Assembly (NCBI GenBank): GCA_946415755.1
Contig: CAMKTS010000004.1
Location: 85,354 to 149,353, forward strand
Direction of reading: 5' to 3'
DNA: 64,000 nucleotides
Source: an uncultured Prevotella sp.
GTDB lineage: Bacteria > Bacteroidota > Bacteroidia > Bacteroidales > Bacteroidaceae
The notes beneath the pieces are model-generated. The model was not told where the DNA came from and searched no databases. It saw nothing but the letters and a program-made list of their open reading frames with translations. Shown here in pieces: positions 52,765 to 62,427 of the stretch (position 1 is the stretch's first letter; each line of letters starts with the position of its first letter). Made by a program: the position numbers and the translations under genes.

Positions 52765-54507
52765 ATGGCCCATCACTACGACTGGCAGAGTACGCTCGCA
52801 GCTGTCTACACCCACTTCCCCGAAGCTTCCTGCAGACCCGTCATCGGTATCACAGCAAACTATGGCGAACAGACTGCCAAGCTTGCAGAGGCCTACTACA
52901 AGTCGGTGTGGAGGGCTGGTGGTGTACCCTTGCTGATACCGCCCATTGCCGACCCCACGACCATTATCAACACCCTGGAGCACATCGACGGACTGCTGCT
53001 CAGCGGTGGAGCCGACTACAACCCGCTCTACTGTAGCGAAGAACCGTCACCACACTTGGGAAGCATCAACAGTGAGCGTGACCTCCCCGAGCTGCTCATC
53101 ACCCGCCTTGCCTACAACCGCCAGCTGCCCATCCTCGGAATCTGCCGAGGCATACAGACACTGGCTATGGCACTGGACGGGAAAGTAGCACAGGACATTT
53201 CAGAGGTGAGAGACGGTAAGAAAGAGGTGAAACACTCACAGGATGCCGACCGCTCAGATGCCACCCATACGGTGGTCATAGAACCGGACTCCATCCTATA
53301 TGGCATCTACCGAGAAACCGTCTCGTGCCCTACGTTGTTTGTTAACTCTTTCCACCACCAGGCCGTCAGCGACACCGGCAAGCACTTTCGTGTCGTAGCA
53401 CGTGCCACAGACAACGTCATCGAGGCCATCGAGAGCACAGAGTATAAGAGCATCCTCGGCGTACAATGGCATCCGGAATGCCTGGAAGACGGTGCGCCGC
53501 TGTTCCAGTGGCTTGTAGGCGAGGCTGCCAGCTATCATGAGGCTTGTAGGCTTCACAGTCGCATACTGACCCTTGACACACACTGTGACACCCCGATGTT
53601 CTTCCCACAAGGCATCGACTTCGGCTGTCGCGACCCGAAAATACTGGTTGACCTGCACAAGATGACAGACGGATGCCAGGATGCTACTATCATGGTGGCC
53701 TACCTGCCCCAGCCCACCGATCAGCCCAAGGCCTACGCCGACCACATCTTCGACCAGATAGAAGCCATCACCGAGAAGCACCGGCAACACCTTGCTATTG
53801 CCAGCACACCAGCTGACCTGTATGCCAACAAACAGGACGGTCGTAAGAGCATCATGCTCGGCATCGAGAACGGACATGCCATCGACGGTTCACTCGACAA
53901 CCTGCGGCACTTCGCCCAGCGCGGCATCGTCTATATGACACTATGCCATAACGGCGACAATGATATCTGCGACTCGGCACGTGGCACACAGACACACGGC
54001 GGACTGAGCCGCTTCGGCCGAGAAGTGGTGGAGGAGATGAATCGCCTTGGCATCATGGTCGACCTCAGTCACGCCGCCGAGAGCAGCTTCTATGACGCAC
54101 TGGAACTAAGTACCACCCCCATTGTGTGCAGCCATAGTAGTTGTCGCGTCTTGTGCGACCATCCGCGCAACCTCACCGACGAGCAGATGCGCCAACTGGC
54201 AGCCAAGGGCGGTGTCATGCAAGTTACACTCTACAACGGTTTCCTCGTCAAAGACGGTGAAGCCACCATCGAAGATGCCATGCGTCATCTCGACCATGCC
54301 ATCAGCTTGATGGGAATCGACCACGTAGGACTGGGTACAGACTTCGACGGCGACGGTGGCATCCGTGGACTGGCAGACTCTTCCGAGCTGCTGAACTTCA
54401 CACGTCATCTGCTGGCTCGCCGCTACTCAGAGCAGGATATCCAAAGAATATGGGGCGGCAATTTCCTCCGTGTGATGGAACTCGTTCAAAACAAGAAAGA
54501 ACAATGA
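52765..54507 (+). CDS. Fusion of class I glutamine amidotransferase-like peptidase (C26) and membrane dipeptidase (M19)
   Basis: This 580-residue cytoplasmic protein has two enzyme domains. Residues about 20-255 match PuuD-type gamma-glutamyl hydrolases: DGLLLSGGADYNPL, ILGICRGIQTLAMALDG (nucleophile Cys), NSFHHQAV and GVQWHPE (catalytic His-Glu). Residues about 265-575 match M19 dipeptidases: LDTHCDTPMFF (HxD zinc ligands), IMLGIENGHAIDG (bridging Glu), DLSHAAESSFYDAL and CSHSSCRVLCDHPRNL, and GLGTDFDGDGG. It would open gamma-glutamyl bonds and then split dipeptides, for example from glutathione or peptidoglycan. It is coupled to the next gene by an ATGA overlap. Confidence 0.9.
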   Translation: MAHHYDWQSTLAAVYTHFPEASCRPVIGITANYGEQTAKLAEAYYKSVWRAGGVPLLIPPIADPTTIINTLEHIDGLLLSGGADYNPLYCSEEPSPHLGSINSERDLPELLITRLAYNRQLPILGICRGIQTLAMALDGKVAQDISEVRDGKKEVKHSQDADRSDATHTVVIEPDSILYGIYRETVSCPTLFVNSFHHQAVSDTGKHFRVVARATDNVIEAIESTEYKSILGVQWHPECLEDGAPLFQWLVGEAASYHEACRLHSRILTLDTHCDTPMFFPQGIDFGCRDPKILVDLHKMTDGCQDATIMVAYLPQPTDQPKAYADHIFDQIEAITEKHRQHLAIASTPADLYANKQDGRKSIMLGIENGHAIDGSLDNLRHFAQRGIVYMTLCHNGDNDICDSARGTQTHGGLSRFGREVVEEMNRLGIMVDLSHAAESSFYDALELSTTPIVCSHSSCRVLCDHPRNLTDEQMRQLAAKGGVMQVTLYNGFLVKDGEATIEDAMRHLDHAISLMGIDHVGLGTDFDGDGGIRGLADSSELLNFTRHLLARRYSEQDIQRIWGGNFLRVMELVQNKKEQ

Positions 54508-55508
54508 AAAACAGTATCTGCATCATTTTTTCCCTGTGTTTCCTGTTGGCTTGCAGTACCACCAAGAAGGGACAGGGCGAAGAACAAACCGTCGTGAACA
54601 TCCAGTTCAATGCCGACTCTGCCTACCTGTTCTGCCAGCGACAATGCGACTTCGGGCCACGTACCATGAACAGCGAGGCCCACGAACTGTGCGGACAGTG
54701 GATTGCCGACAAGTTCAGACAGTATGGCTATGCCGTCGAACTGCAGCAGGCCGACCTCAAGGGCTATGACGGCACCACGCTCAAGAGCACGAATATCATT
54801 GCCTGCTCACCGTCGGCCAACCATGCTGCCGAGGCATCGCAGCCCCAGGCTCCCACTAAGCCACGCATCCTTCTCTGCGCCCATTGGGACAGCCGTCCGT
54901 GGGCCGACAACGACCTGAATGAAGAAAATTGGCATCAGCCTGTCATGGGAGCCAACGACGGTGCCTCCGGTGTTGCCGTCATGTTGGAGACAGCCCGTCT
55001 GCTGCAACAGTACGACTCTGCCCGTGTCGCTGTTGACTTCGTCTGTTTCGATGCCGAAGACTGGGGCATGCCGCAATGGAGCGGCCAGGCTGATGGGGAC
55101 TCATGGGCACTCGGTGCGCAATACTGGGCAAGCAACATCAGCAATCCCGTCTACGACTACGCCATTCTCCTCGACATGGTGGGTGGACAGGGAGCACGCT
55201 TTTACTACGAAAGCTACTCCTTACAGTATGCACGAAACATCGTAGAGAAAGTATGGAAGGCTGCCGATGTTGCGGGCTATAGCAGTACCTTTGTGAAAAA
55301 GGAAGCCGGATACGTAACCGACGACCATCTGCCCGTCAACGAAGTGGCTCACATTCCCTGCATCGACATCATCAACCACTATCCCGACTGCCAGCAGAGT
55401 TCGTTCGGTCCCACGTGGCACACCATCAACGATGACATGCGTCATATCGATCGCAATACGCTTCAGGCAGTAGGACAGACACTGATACAGCTAATCTATT
55501 CTGAATAG
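54504..55508 (+). CDS. M28-family glutaminyl-peptide cyclotransferase lipoprotein
   Basis: This 334-residue lipoprotein (MKNSICIIFSLCFLLACSTT) resembles zinc glutaminyl cyclases, which turn N-terminal Gln into pyroglutamate on exported proteins. Visible blocks: QCDFGPRTMNSEAHELCGQW, CAHWDSRPWADND (zinc His), GANDGASGVAVMLETARLL (zinc Asp), VCFDAEDWG (Glu) and a late DDHLPVNEVAHIPCIDIINH with the last His ligand region. In Bacteroidetes many exported proteins begin with Gln after signal cleavage, which supports the role. It starts in an ATGA overlap with the fusion peptidase. Confidence 0.9.
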   Translation: MKNSICIIFSLCFLLACSTTKKGQGEEQTVVNIQFNADSAYLFCQRQCDFGPRTMNSEAHELCGQWIADKFRQYGYAVELQQADLKGYDGTTLKSTNIIACSPSANHAAEASQPQAPTKPRILLCAHWDSRPWADNDLNEENWHQPVMGANDGASGVAVMLETARLLQQYDSARVAVDFVCFDAEDWGMPQWSGQADGDSWALGAQYWASNISNPVYDYAILLDMVGGQGARFYYESYSLQYARNIVEKVWKAADVAGYSSTFVKKEAGYVTDDHLPVNEVAHIPCIDIINHYPDCQQSSFGPTWHTINDDMRHIDRNTLQAVGQTLIQLIYSE

Positions 55509-55552
55509 GAAAGAAAAAACAAGTTTCCTTTGGTCTTTTGTTTGATTTGCAC

Positions 55553-55560
55553 TACCTTTG
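55553..55560 (+). promoter_or_regulatory. -7 box for the cupin regulator/ligase pair
   Basis: TACCTTTG, 36 nt before the ATG at 55589; excludes the longer upstream frame. Confidence 0.7.
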
Positions 55561-55588
55561 CACCCACCTTTTTAAACAACACAAGAAT

Positions 55589-56146
55589 ATGGACGAACAA
55601 CTGAAACAGATTGGAGAGCGGCTGCGCGGTCTGCGCGATGTGCTCGACATTCCCGTAAGCGAGATGGCAGAAACCATCGGCATCACGACAGAAAAGTATG
55701 AGAAAATAGAACTGGGCGAGTTGGACATCACCATCTCGAACCTGATGAAGATAGCCCACAAATACGGTGTATCGGCCGAGGAGCTGATGTTTGCCGAGGC
55801 ACCGCACATGAAGTCATACTTCGTGGTGCGCAAGGGACAAGGCATGTCAGTGGAGCGCACCAAGGCATACAAGTACCAAAGCCTGGTGAGCGGCTTCGTC
55901 AACCATAAGGCCGACGTATTCATCGTCACCGTAGAGCCCAAACCCGGTGTACGTACCATCTACAAGAACTCACACTCCGGTCAGGAGTTCAACCTGGTTC
56001 TGGAGGGCAAGATGGAACTGTACATCGGTGGTAAGACCATTGTACTTGAAGAGGGCGACAGCATCTATTTCGACTCGTCGAAGCCCCACGGCATGCTGGC
56101 CATGGGCGACAAGGCTGTCAAGTTCCTGGCCTTTACCGTAGAATAG
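55589..56146 (+). CDS. XRE-type HTH regulator with cupin domain
   Basis: This 185-residue regulator has an N-terminal XRE HTH (ERLRGLRDVLDIPVSEMAET, TEKYEKIELGELDITISNLM) and a C-terminal cupin sensor domain (SGQEFNLVLEGKMELYIGGK, EGDSIYFDSSKPHGMLAMGD). This architecture senses a small metabolite. It lies 59 nt before an AMP-forming acyl/acetyl-CoA ligase; the same pairing is common in gut anaerobes and suggests that it controls the ligase gene. Confidence 0.93.
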   Translation: MDEQLKQIGERLRGLRDVLDIPVSEMAETIGITTEKYEKIELGELDITISNLMKIAHKYGVSAEELMFAEAPHMKSYFVVRKGQGMSVERTKAYKYQSLVSGFVNHKADVFIVTVEPKPGVRTIYKNSHSGQEFNLVLEGKMELYIGGKTIVLEEGDSIYFDSSKPHGMLAMGDKAVKFLAFTVE

Positions 56147-56205
56147 CTCCAAAGTATCGGAATATCGAAATTTCGAGATAACGTCATAACGAAAAACAGT
56201 AAACA

Positions 56206-57891
56206 ATGATTGAGCGATTTTTAAAGCAGACGCATTTCGAGTCTGTGGAAGACTATAATAAGAACCTGGAGTTCATCATTCCAGAGAACTTCAACTTCGC
56301 ATACGACGTGATGGATGTCTGGGCAGAAGAAAAGCCCGATGGACTGGCCCTGCTGTGGACTAACGACCAGGGTGCTGAGATACGGACGACATTTCGTGAG
56401 CTGAAAGAGCAGACCGACCAGGCCGCCGCCTATCTGCAGTCGCTGGGCATCGGCAAGAACGACCCTGTGATGCTCATCCTGAAGCGGCGCTACGAATGGT
56501 GGGTGGTGATGCTGGCCCTGCACAAGCTGGGGGCCATCGTGATTCCCGCCACCCACATGCTTACCAAGCACGACATCGTCTACCGTAACACACGGGCATC
56601 GGTAAAAGCCATCATCTGCGCCGATGACGACTATATCATCGGACAAATCAAGCTGGCCATGCCTGAAAGCCCCACCGTGAAAGTGCTCATCAAAGTATCA
56701 GAGACCCCCGACAGTTCCAATTCCTCAACATCCTGGCACGACTGGCAGTCGGAGTGGCAGCTGGCACCGAAGTTCGTGAAGCCCGCTTTCGTCAACACCA
56801 ACGATGACACCATGCTGATGTACTTTACCAGCGGCACCAGCGGTGAGCCGAAGATGGTGGCCCACGACTACCTGTATGCCATGGGCCACCTGACAACGGG
56901 TGTCTTCTGGCACAACCTGCACGAAGGTTCGCTACACCTTACCGTGGCCGACACGGGATGGGGCAAAGCCGTCTGGGGCAAGTTCTATGGTCAGTGGTTT
57001 GCTGGTGCCACTGTATTCGTTTTCGACCACGAGAAGTTCAACGCCGAAACCCTGCTGCGCCAGATAGAGAAATACAAGGTGACGAGCTTCTGCGCACCGC
57101 CAACCATCTACCGCTTTATGATACGCGAAGATTTGTCGAAGTTCGACCTCAGCTCACTCGAATACTGCACAACGGCAGGCGAGGCACTGAATCCGGCCGT
57201 CTACGACAAGTTCTTCGAAAAGACTGGCATCCGCATGATGGAAGGCTTTGGACAGACCGAAACCACCATGACACTGGGTACCTTGCCGTGGATGACTCCC
57301 AAACCCGGCTCAATGGGTATGCCCAATGCCCAGTACCATATCGACCTGCTGCGTGCTGATGGCACGTCGTGCGAAGATGGCGAAAAGGGCGAGATCGTGG
57401 TACGTGTGGGCGACCGTAAGCCCATCGGACTGTTCAAAGAGTATTACCGCGATGCAGAACTCACCCGTGAGGCCTGGCACGATGGCATCTACCATACCGG
57501 CGACATGGCGTGGCGCGATGAAGACGGCTACTACTGGTTCGAAGGCCGTATCGACGATGTCATCAAGTCTTCCGGCTACCGCATCGGCCCGTTCGAGGTG
57601 GAGTCGGCCCTGATGACCCATCCCGCCGTGGTGGAATGCGCCATCACCGGCGTACCCGACGATATCCGTGGGATGGTGGTCAAGGCCACCGTAGTGCTCG
57701 GCAAGGAATGGAAAGACAAGGCTGGCGATGACCTAGTGAAGGAACTGCAGCAGCACGTCAAGCGTGTGACGGCACCCTACAAATATCCTCGCATCGTCGA
57801 GTTTGTCGACGAGTTGCCAAAGACCATCAGCGGTAAGATTCGCCGCGTGGAAATTCGCAACAATGATAAGGAGAAAGGTCATCGTGAATAG
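56206..57891 (+). CDS. AMP-forming acyl/acetyl-CoA synthetase
   Basis: This 561-residue cytoplasmic ligase of the ANL superfamily makes an acyl-CoA from a carboxylate, ATP and CoA through an acyl-AMP. Motifs: MYFTSGTSGEPKMVAHDYL (P-loop, about 205-223), GEALNPAVYDKF, GFGQTETTMTLGTL, YHTGDMAWRDEDGYYWFEGR (Asp of motif A7), DDVIKSSGYRIGPFEVES (hinge and A8) and KTISGKIRR with the catalytic Lys (A10). The sequence resembles medium-chain or acetyl-type synthetases; the acyl group is not determined. It is probably cotranscribed with the cupin regulator. Confidence 0.93.
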   Translation: MIERFLKQTHFESVEDYNKNLEFIIPENFNFAYDVMDVWAEEKPDGLALLWTNDQGAEIRTTFRELKEQTDQAAAYLQSLGIGKNDPVMLILKRRYEWWVVMLALHKLGAIVIPATHMLTKHDIVYRNTRASVKAIICADDDYIIGQIKLAMPESPTVKVLIKVSETPDSSNSSTSWHDWQSEWQLAPKFVKPAFVNTNDDTMLMYFTSGTSGEPKMVAHDYLYAMGHLTTGVFWHNLHEGSLHLTVADTGWGKAVWGKFYGQWFAGATVFVFDHEKFNAETLLRQIEKYKVTSFCAPPTIYRFMIREDLSKFDLSSLEYCTTAGEALNPAVYDKFFEKTGIRMMEGFGQTETTMTLGTLPWMTPKPGSMGMPNAQYHIDLLRADGTSCEDGEKGEIVVRVGDRKPIGLFKEYYRDAELTREAWHDGIYHTGDMAWRDEDGYYWFEGRIDDVIKSSGYRIGPFEVESALMTHPAVVECAITGVPDDIRGMVVKATVVLGKEWKDKAGDDLVKELQQHVKRVTAPYKYPRIVEFVDELPKTISGKIRRVEIRNNDKEKGHRE

Positions 57892-57931
57892 TGAAATACT
57901 AAAGGGTAATAGTGAATATTTTGCTTCCGCC

Positions 57932-58705
57932 ATGAAGAGAAGGATTGTTGTAAAGATAGGCTCTAACGTACTGACACGCCCTGACGGGAAACTCGATGTC
58001 ACCCGCATGTCGGCATTGGTCGACCAGGTAGCGACGCTCCGCCAACAGGGTTTTGAGATTATCCTGGTGTCATCTGGTGCCGTGGCCTGCGGACGGCGCG
58101 AACTCGTCATCGACCACTCCCTCGACTCCGTAGAACAGCGCCAGCTCTTTTCCGCTGTCGGACAGGGTAAACTCATCGGACTCTACTACGACCTGTTCCG
58201 CGAATATGGCATCCACGTAGGACAGGTACTCACCATGAAGGAGAACTTTGAACCCGGCGAACAGTACCGCAACCAACGGGCCTGTATGACGGTGATGCTC
58301 GAAAACCATGTCGTACCCATTGTCAACGAGAACGACACCGTCAGCGTCACCGAGCTGATGTTCACCGACAACGACGAGTTGTCAGGACTCATCGCACAGA
58401 TGATGCAAGCCGACACGCTCATCCTCTTGAGCAACATCGACGGTATCTACAACGGACACCCCGACAGTCCTGACTCACAAATCATTCCCTCCGTCGAGCC
58501 AGGACGTGACCTGTCGCAGTATATCAAGGCCGAGAAAAGTGCCTTCGGCCGCGGCGGCATGCATTCGAAATACACTACAGCACAAAAGGTGCAACGGGCC
58601 GGCATCCGTGTCATCATCGCCAATGGTGAGCGCGAGAACATCCTGCCCGACCTCATCGCAAACAAACGAAACGTTCCACATACAGAGTTCATACCATGCA
58701 ACTGA
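57932..58705 (+). CDS. proB: Glutamate 5-kinase (ProB), kinase domain only
   Basis: ProB phosphorylates glutamate in the first step of proline synthesis. The 257-residue protein covers the amino-acid kinase domain: [77 protein letters not shown] and [15 protein letters not shown]. The C-terminal PUA domain of the longer bacterial form is absent, as in many Gram-negative anaerobes. The start at 57932 gives the expected [10 protein letters not shown]. It overlaps proA by 10 nt. Confidence 0.96.
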   Translation: MKRRIVVKIGSNVLTRPDGKLDVTRMSALVDQVATLRQQGFEIILVSSGAVACGRRELVIDHSLDSVEQRQLFSAVGQGKLIGLYYDLFREYGIHVGQVLTMKENFEPGEQYRNQRACMTVMLENHVVPIVNENDTVSVTELMFTDNDELSGLIAQMMQADTLILLSNIDGIYNGHPDSPDSQIIPSVEPGRDLSQYIKAEKSAFGRGGMHSKYTTAQKVQRAGIRVIIANGERENILPDLIANKRNVPHTEFIPCN

Positions 58706-59943
58706 CAGAAACATTCCAACGTGTAAAAGCGGCGAGCAAGAGCCTCGCCCTGCTCACCGACGAGCAGCGTAACAATATACTCAACGCCGTGGCCGATGCC
58801 ATCATCGACTATAAGGAACGCATCCTGGCCGCCAACGAGAAAGACCTGGCCAAGATGGATCCGAAGAACCCACTCTACGACCGTCTTCAGCTGACCGAGA
58901 AGCGGCTGGACGACATTGCCTCCGACATGCGCAATGTGGCCACATTGCCTTCACCGTTAGGTCATGTCACCAAGCAGAAGACGCTACCCAACGGTCTGCG
59001 CCTCTGTCGTGTCAGCACGCCCTTCGGGGTTATCGGCATGATTTACGAAGCCCGTCCCAACGTTACCTACGATGTCTTCTCGTTGTGCTTCAAGAGCGGC
59101 AACGCCTGCGTGCTGAAGGGCGGCAGCGATGCCGACCTGTCAAACCAGGCCAGCGTAGCACTCATCCACGAGGTGTTGGAGCGATTTGGTGTCAATCCCG
59201 ACGTAGTCACCCTGCTACCTGCCACCCATGAGGCTACCGGCGAGATGCTCAATGCCGTGGGGTACATCGACCTGTGCATCCCACGTGGTGGTCGCCGACT
59301 TATCGACTTCGTACGCGACACCGCCCGCATCCCCGTCATCGAGACTGGTGCCGGTGTTGTCAACACCTACTTCGACATCGATGGCGACCTGGAGATGGGG
59401 CGTAAGATTATCTGCAATGCCAAGACCCGTCGCGTCAGCGTCTGCAACGCCCTCGACTGCCTCATCATCCACGAGAAGCGGCTGGGCGACCTTTTCGAAC
59501 TCGTCAGTCCCCTGCTCGACCACAAGGTAGTGCTCTATGTCGATGGGCCTGCCTACCAGCTGCTGCGCGGCCACTACCCCGACATCCTGTTGCTGCCTGC
59601 CACGGAAGAGTCGTTCGGTACCGAGTTCATGGACTATAAGATGGCCATTCGAACCGTCAGCTCCTTCGACGAGGCCCTGCAGCATATCGACCGCCACGGC
59701 AGCGGTCACAGCGAGGCCATCATCACGCAGAATGCTGATACGGCTCACCGCTTCCAGGCCAGCGTCGATGCGGCCTGCGTCTATTGGAATGCCCCCACCT
59801 CGTTTACCGATGGTGCGCAGTTCGGTCTTGGTGCCGAGATAGGCATCAGCACCCAGAAGCTCGGACCGCGCGGTCCCATGGCTTTAGAGGAAATCACTAC
59901 CTACAAATGGCTCATCGAGGGCGATGGGCAGACGCGCCCCTGA
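58696..59943 (+). CDS. proA: Gamma-glutamyl phosphate reductase (ProA)
   Basis: ProA (415 residues) reduces glutamyl 5-phosphate to glutamate semialdehyde with NADPH, the second step of proline synthesis. Family blocks: [75 protein letters not shown] (catalytic Cys), and a late [21 protein letters not shown]. It overlaps the proB stop by 10 nt. The carbamoyltransferase gene that might be expected to follow in Bacteroidales is found inverted at 62428-63408. Confidence 0.97.
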   Translation: MQLTETFQRVKAASKSLALLTDEQRNNILNAVADAIIDYKERILAANEKDLAKMDPKNPLYDRLQLTEKRLDDIASDMRNVATLPSPLGHVTKQKTLPNGLRLCRVSTPFGVIGMIYEARPNVTYDVFSLCFKSGNACVLKGGSDADLSNQASVALIHEVLERFGVNPDVVTLLPATHEATGEMLNAVGYIDLCIPRGGRRLIDFVRDTARIPVIETGAGVVNTYFDIDGDLEMGRKIICNAKTRRVSVCNALDCLIIHEKRLGDLFELVSPLLDHKVVLYVDGPAYQLLRGHYPDILLLPATEESFGTEFMDYKMAIRTVSSFDEALQHIDRHGSGHSEAIITQNADTAHRFQASVDAACVYWNAPTSFTDGAQFGLGAEIGISTQKLGPRGPMALEEITTYKWLIEGDGQTRP

Positions 59944-60005
59944 CAGACAGATGCCATGACTATAAAAACCATCGTGGAGGAATATCCCATCCCCCGCGAT
60001 TCTTT

Positions 60006-60122
60006 TTACAGTTCCTCTTGGTCAGAGTATTCGTCGTACCATCGTGACGGTGAGGCCGCCAGCATGTGATGCGTCTCTATATCCAGGACGTATGCTTCCG
60101 GTGTGATATATGGCTTCTTCAT
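60006..60122 (-). CDS. Small 38-aa peptide gene
   Basis: The frame encodes MKKPYITPEAYVLDIETHHM then LAASPSRWYDEYSDQEEL, 38 residues. A strong Shine-Dalgarno (AAAGGAGAT) sits 7 nt before the ATG, unusual for this window and good evidence that it is translated. Short peptides with an MKK-YI-PE opening and an LAAS segment occur widely in Bacteroidales; their role is not known. It lies 26 nt downstream of the truncated acetylxylan esterase gene on the same strand. Confidence 0.65.
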   Translation of the reverse strand: MKKPYITPEAYVLDIETHHMLAASPSRWYDEYSDQEEL

Positions 60123-60148
60123 AGTGGTATCTCCTTTATTTGATGATG

Positions 60149-61435
60149 TTACTTCATTACAACTTTCCTGCCATTTACGATATACAAGCCTTTAGCGGGA
60201 TGGGGTACGCGCTGTCCGTGGAGGGTGTACGCCACCTCCTCATCGTTGGACAGAGCAGGGGTGAGGCTTTCGCTGATACTGGTAGGTATCTCATCGTCGA
60301 GCAGAAAGAAGCTAGGAGCCTGTTGCTCATTGCTCAGTGCCAGCCAAGCCTTGTGGGCTCCGATGGCGAAGGCAGCACCATTCGCGGCTCCCCAGTACCA
60401 GCCGAGCTTGTCAGCATTCTCACTGCCAGCTGAACCGTAAGTCAGCTTATAGTATTTGTCACCACCATTGGTGGTACAGCGCACATCACAACCCTTGAGC
60501 AGGTTGCCAGCGGGGGCAGCATCGGTATTGGCAGGCAACAGCGTCAGCGTATGGTCGCCTGCACTACTTTTCAGCATCACCGCCGTACCACCGGGAATCA
60601 CGTTTTTGTCGTTATTGTCACCATCATAGCGCCAGTTAATAGTCAGCGTATTACCGCTTGCAGCATCAATAGTGGCAGCCTGAACACCAGCAGGCAGTTG
60701 TGTGGCCGTACTATGATAATAGGTGCCGTAACAGGCAGATGTCACAGTCACGGGATTATCGATTGTCAACGGAGTTCCTGCATCGATATACTTCTGGAAG
60801 AATGCCATATAGGTTGTTCCCCAGTTGTCAGCAGCAGCATGTCCTTTGAACTGGTTGATGCTATACTCTTTGTCGGCAGCAGCCACATTCGTCAGCAGGT
60901 TATAAGGAGCAATGTTCAGATGCGGACCGTCGGTATTGTCCTGCAGCGAGAAGTTGGTAATCACCGGGCAGTAGATCCACTTGGCGAAGTTCTTCGTGTC
61001 GAAATAGCTCTGGTGTGCCAGCAAAGCGGCCTTGCCTGCTTCGTAAGTGGCATAGGTGCCATCTGTAACCTGTGCATTAATCCAGTTGTTGAACACATTA
61101 GTTGGCCAACCCACTATCTCCATGGTATGTACGAAGTCGGCATGACCCGTGATGCTGGGTGCTATGGCACGAATCTTTCCATCGCTCAAGGCCGCACAGA
61201 CATAGGTCAAGCAGCCACCCTGACTACCACCGACAGCAAATACCTGGCTCTTGTTCACCTTTGCCTGCGAGAACACGAAGTCAACAGCACGACGGGTGTC
61301 GAGATAGACATAGCGATAGTAGTGCTCATCGTTATCGCCTAAGACAAACGTGGCAGACTGTGGATAGCCACGCAGAAGGCTGGACTGGCTTGCTGCGAGA
61401 CCACCGACAGCATCACCTTTTATGATAAAGACAAC
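60149..61435 (-). pseudogene. Acetylxylan esterase (AXE1-like), 5'-truncated
   Basis: The open frame lacks a proper start and an export signal. Reading it upstream of the only possible start (a GTG at 61276) still gives family-like sequence (LLRGYPQSATFVLGD, YYRYVYLDTRRAVDF) up to a stop at about 61438. Downstream come VFAVGGSQGGCLTYVCAALS with the nucleophile Ser (GGSQGG), YFDTKNFAKWIYCPVITNF and HLNIAPYNLL, as in AXE1 alpha/beta hydrolases that deacetylate xylan. An accessory beta-rich region of about 180 residues and a sorting-like tail (LHGQRVPHPAKGLYI) follow. The 5' end is replaced by the AraC-type gene fragment facing away from it. Confidence 0.75.
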
Positions 61436-62427
61436 TCACCGCTGGCCACCAACTGGCTGGCAGATATCAAGACCTTCGACCAGCAGACGCTCTACATCGC
61501 CTCAGGTTGGGGGCTGTTTACCGTCGACACAGAGAATGGCCAGATTGCCCCCTTGCAAGACGATGACGGCAATACCCTTCTGGAGAAACAGCTCATCAGG
61601 ATCCTCTACCCTGCCCCTGACGGCTGGCTGTGGATAGGTACTGCAACAGGACTCTACACCTGGCATAAGGAGCGCCATACAGTCCACCACCTGACCACCG
61701 AAGACGGACTGGGCGACAACCTTGTCAAGGCCATCGCCCAAGACCTGCATGGCAACATCTGGGTGACAGGCAATCATAGCGTTACCCGTATCGTAGTGCA
61801 GAAAGACGACCAAGACATCCACATCGAAGACTGTCAAACGTTCTCACCAGGCAACGGCATAGGCGATGGCACCTTCCATGTCAGGGCCATCGCCCGCCTG
61901 ACCGACGGGCGCATGCTCTTCGGGCACTCTAAAGGCTGTTTGACCATCAATCCCCACGACATCACGGTCGGCACATCGGTTGTGTGGTGGCCGTGGGCTG
62001 TCAACATCGGTGTACTTTCCGTGCTGATACTATTAGCCACAGCTACTTGGAGAAAGAGGAAAAAGATGCAGAAAGAGATAAAGCATGCCCCCATTGAACC
62101 CTCCACGCTGGAAATCACCAGCGTCGACGAGCAACTGAAGGAGAAAGCCATCCGCATTGTAGAGGATCACATCAGCGACAGCGAGTTCTCCGTAGAGCAG
62201 CTCAGCGAGGCTCTGGGCATGAGTCGTGGTCACCTGTATAAGCGCCTCACTGCCATCACCGGCAAGACACCCATCGAGTTCATCCGCACCATCCGCATCA
62301 AGCAAGGCCTTCAACTGCTGGAGCAGAGCGGTGAGAACGTTTCGCAAATTGCCTGGCGCATCGGTATGTCGCCCAAGCAATTTGCGAAGTATTTCAAGGA
62401 GGAATACGGGATGCTCCCCCTCCGACT
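61406..62427 (+). pseudogene. Membrane-tethered AraC-type sensor/regulator gene, truncated at both ends
   Basis: The frame holds the end of a two-component-propeller sensor (PDGWLWIGTATGLYTWHKER, HGNIWVTGNHSVTRI), one membrane helix (WAVNIGVLSVLILLATATW) and an AraC DNA-binding domain (SVEQLSEALGMSRGHLYKRL, VSQIAWRIGMSPKQFAKYF). No histidine kinase or receiver lies between them, which is known for a class of Bacteroidetes regulators. The N-terminal propeller blades and any start are missing. At the 3' end the frame runs without a stop into the antisense of the carbamoyltransferase gene (to 62647), so the natural end after KEEYGMLP is also lost. Confidence 0.75.

Noticed and set aside
61406..62427. 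The AraC-type regulator as controller of the beta-glucan locus
   Set aside because: It is truncated at both ends and 55 kb away; nothing links it to the operators at 4510 and 6067.
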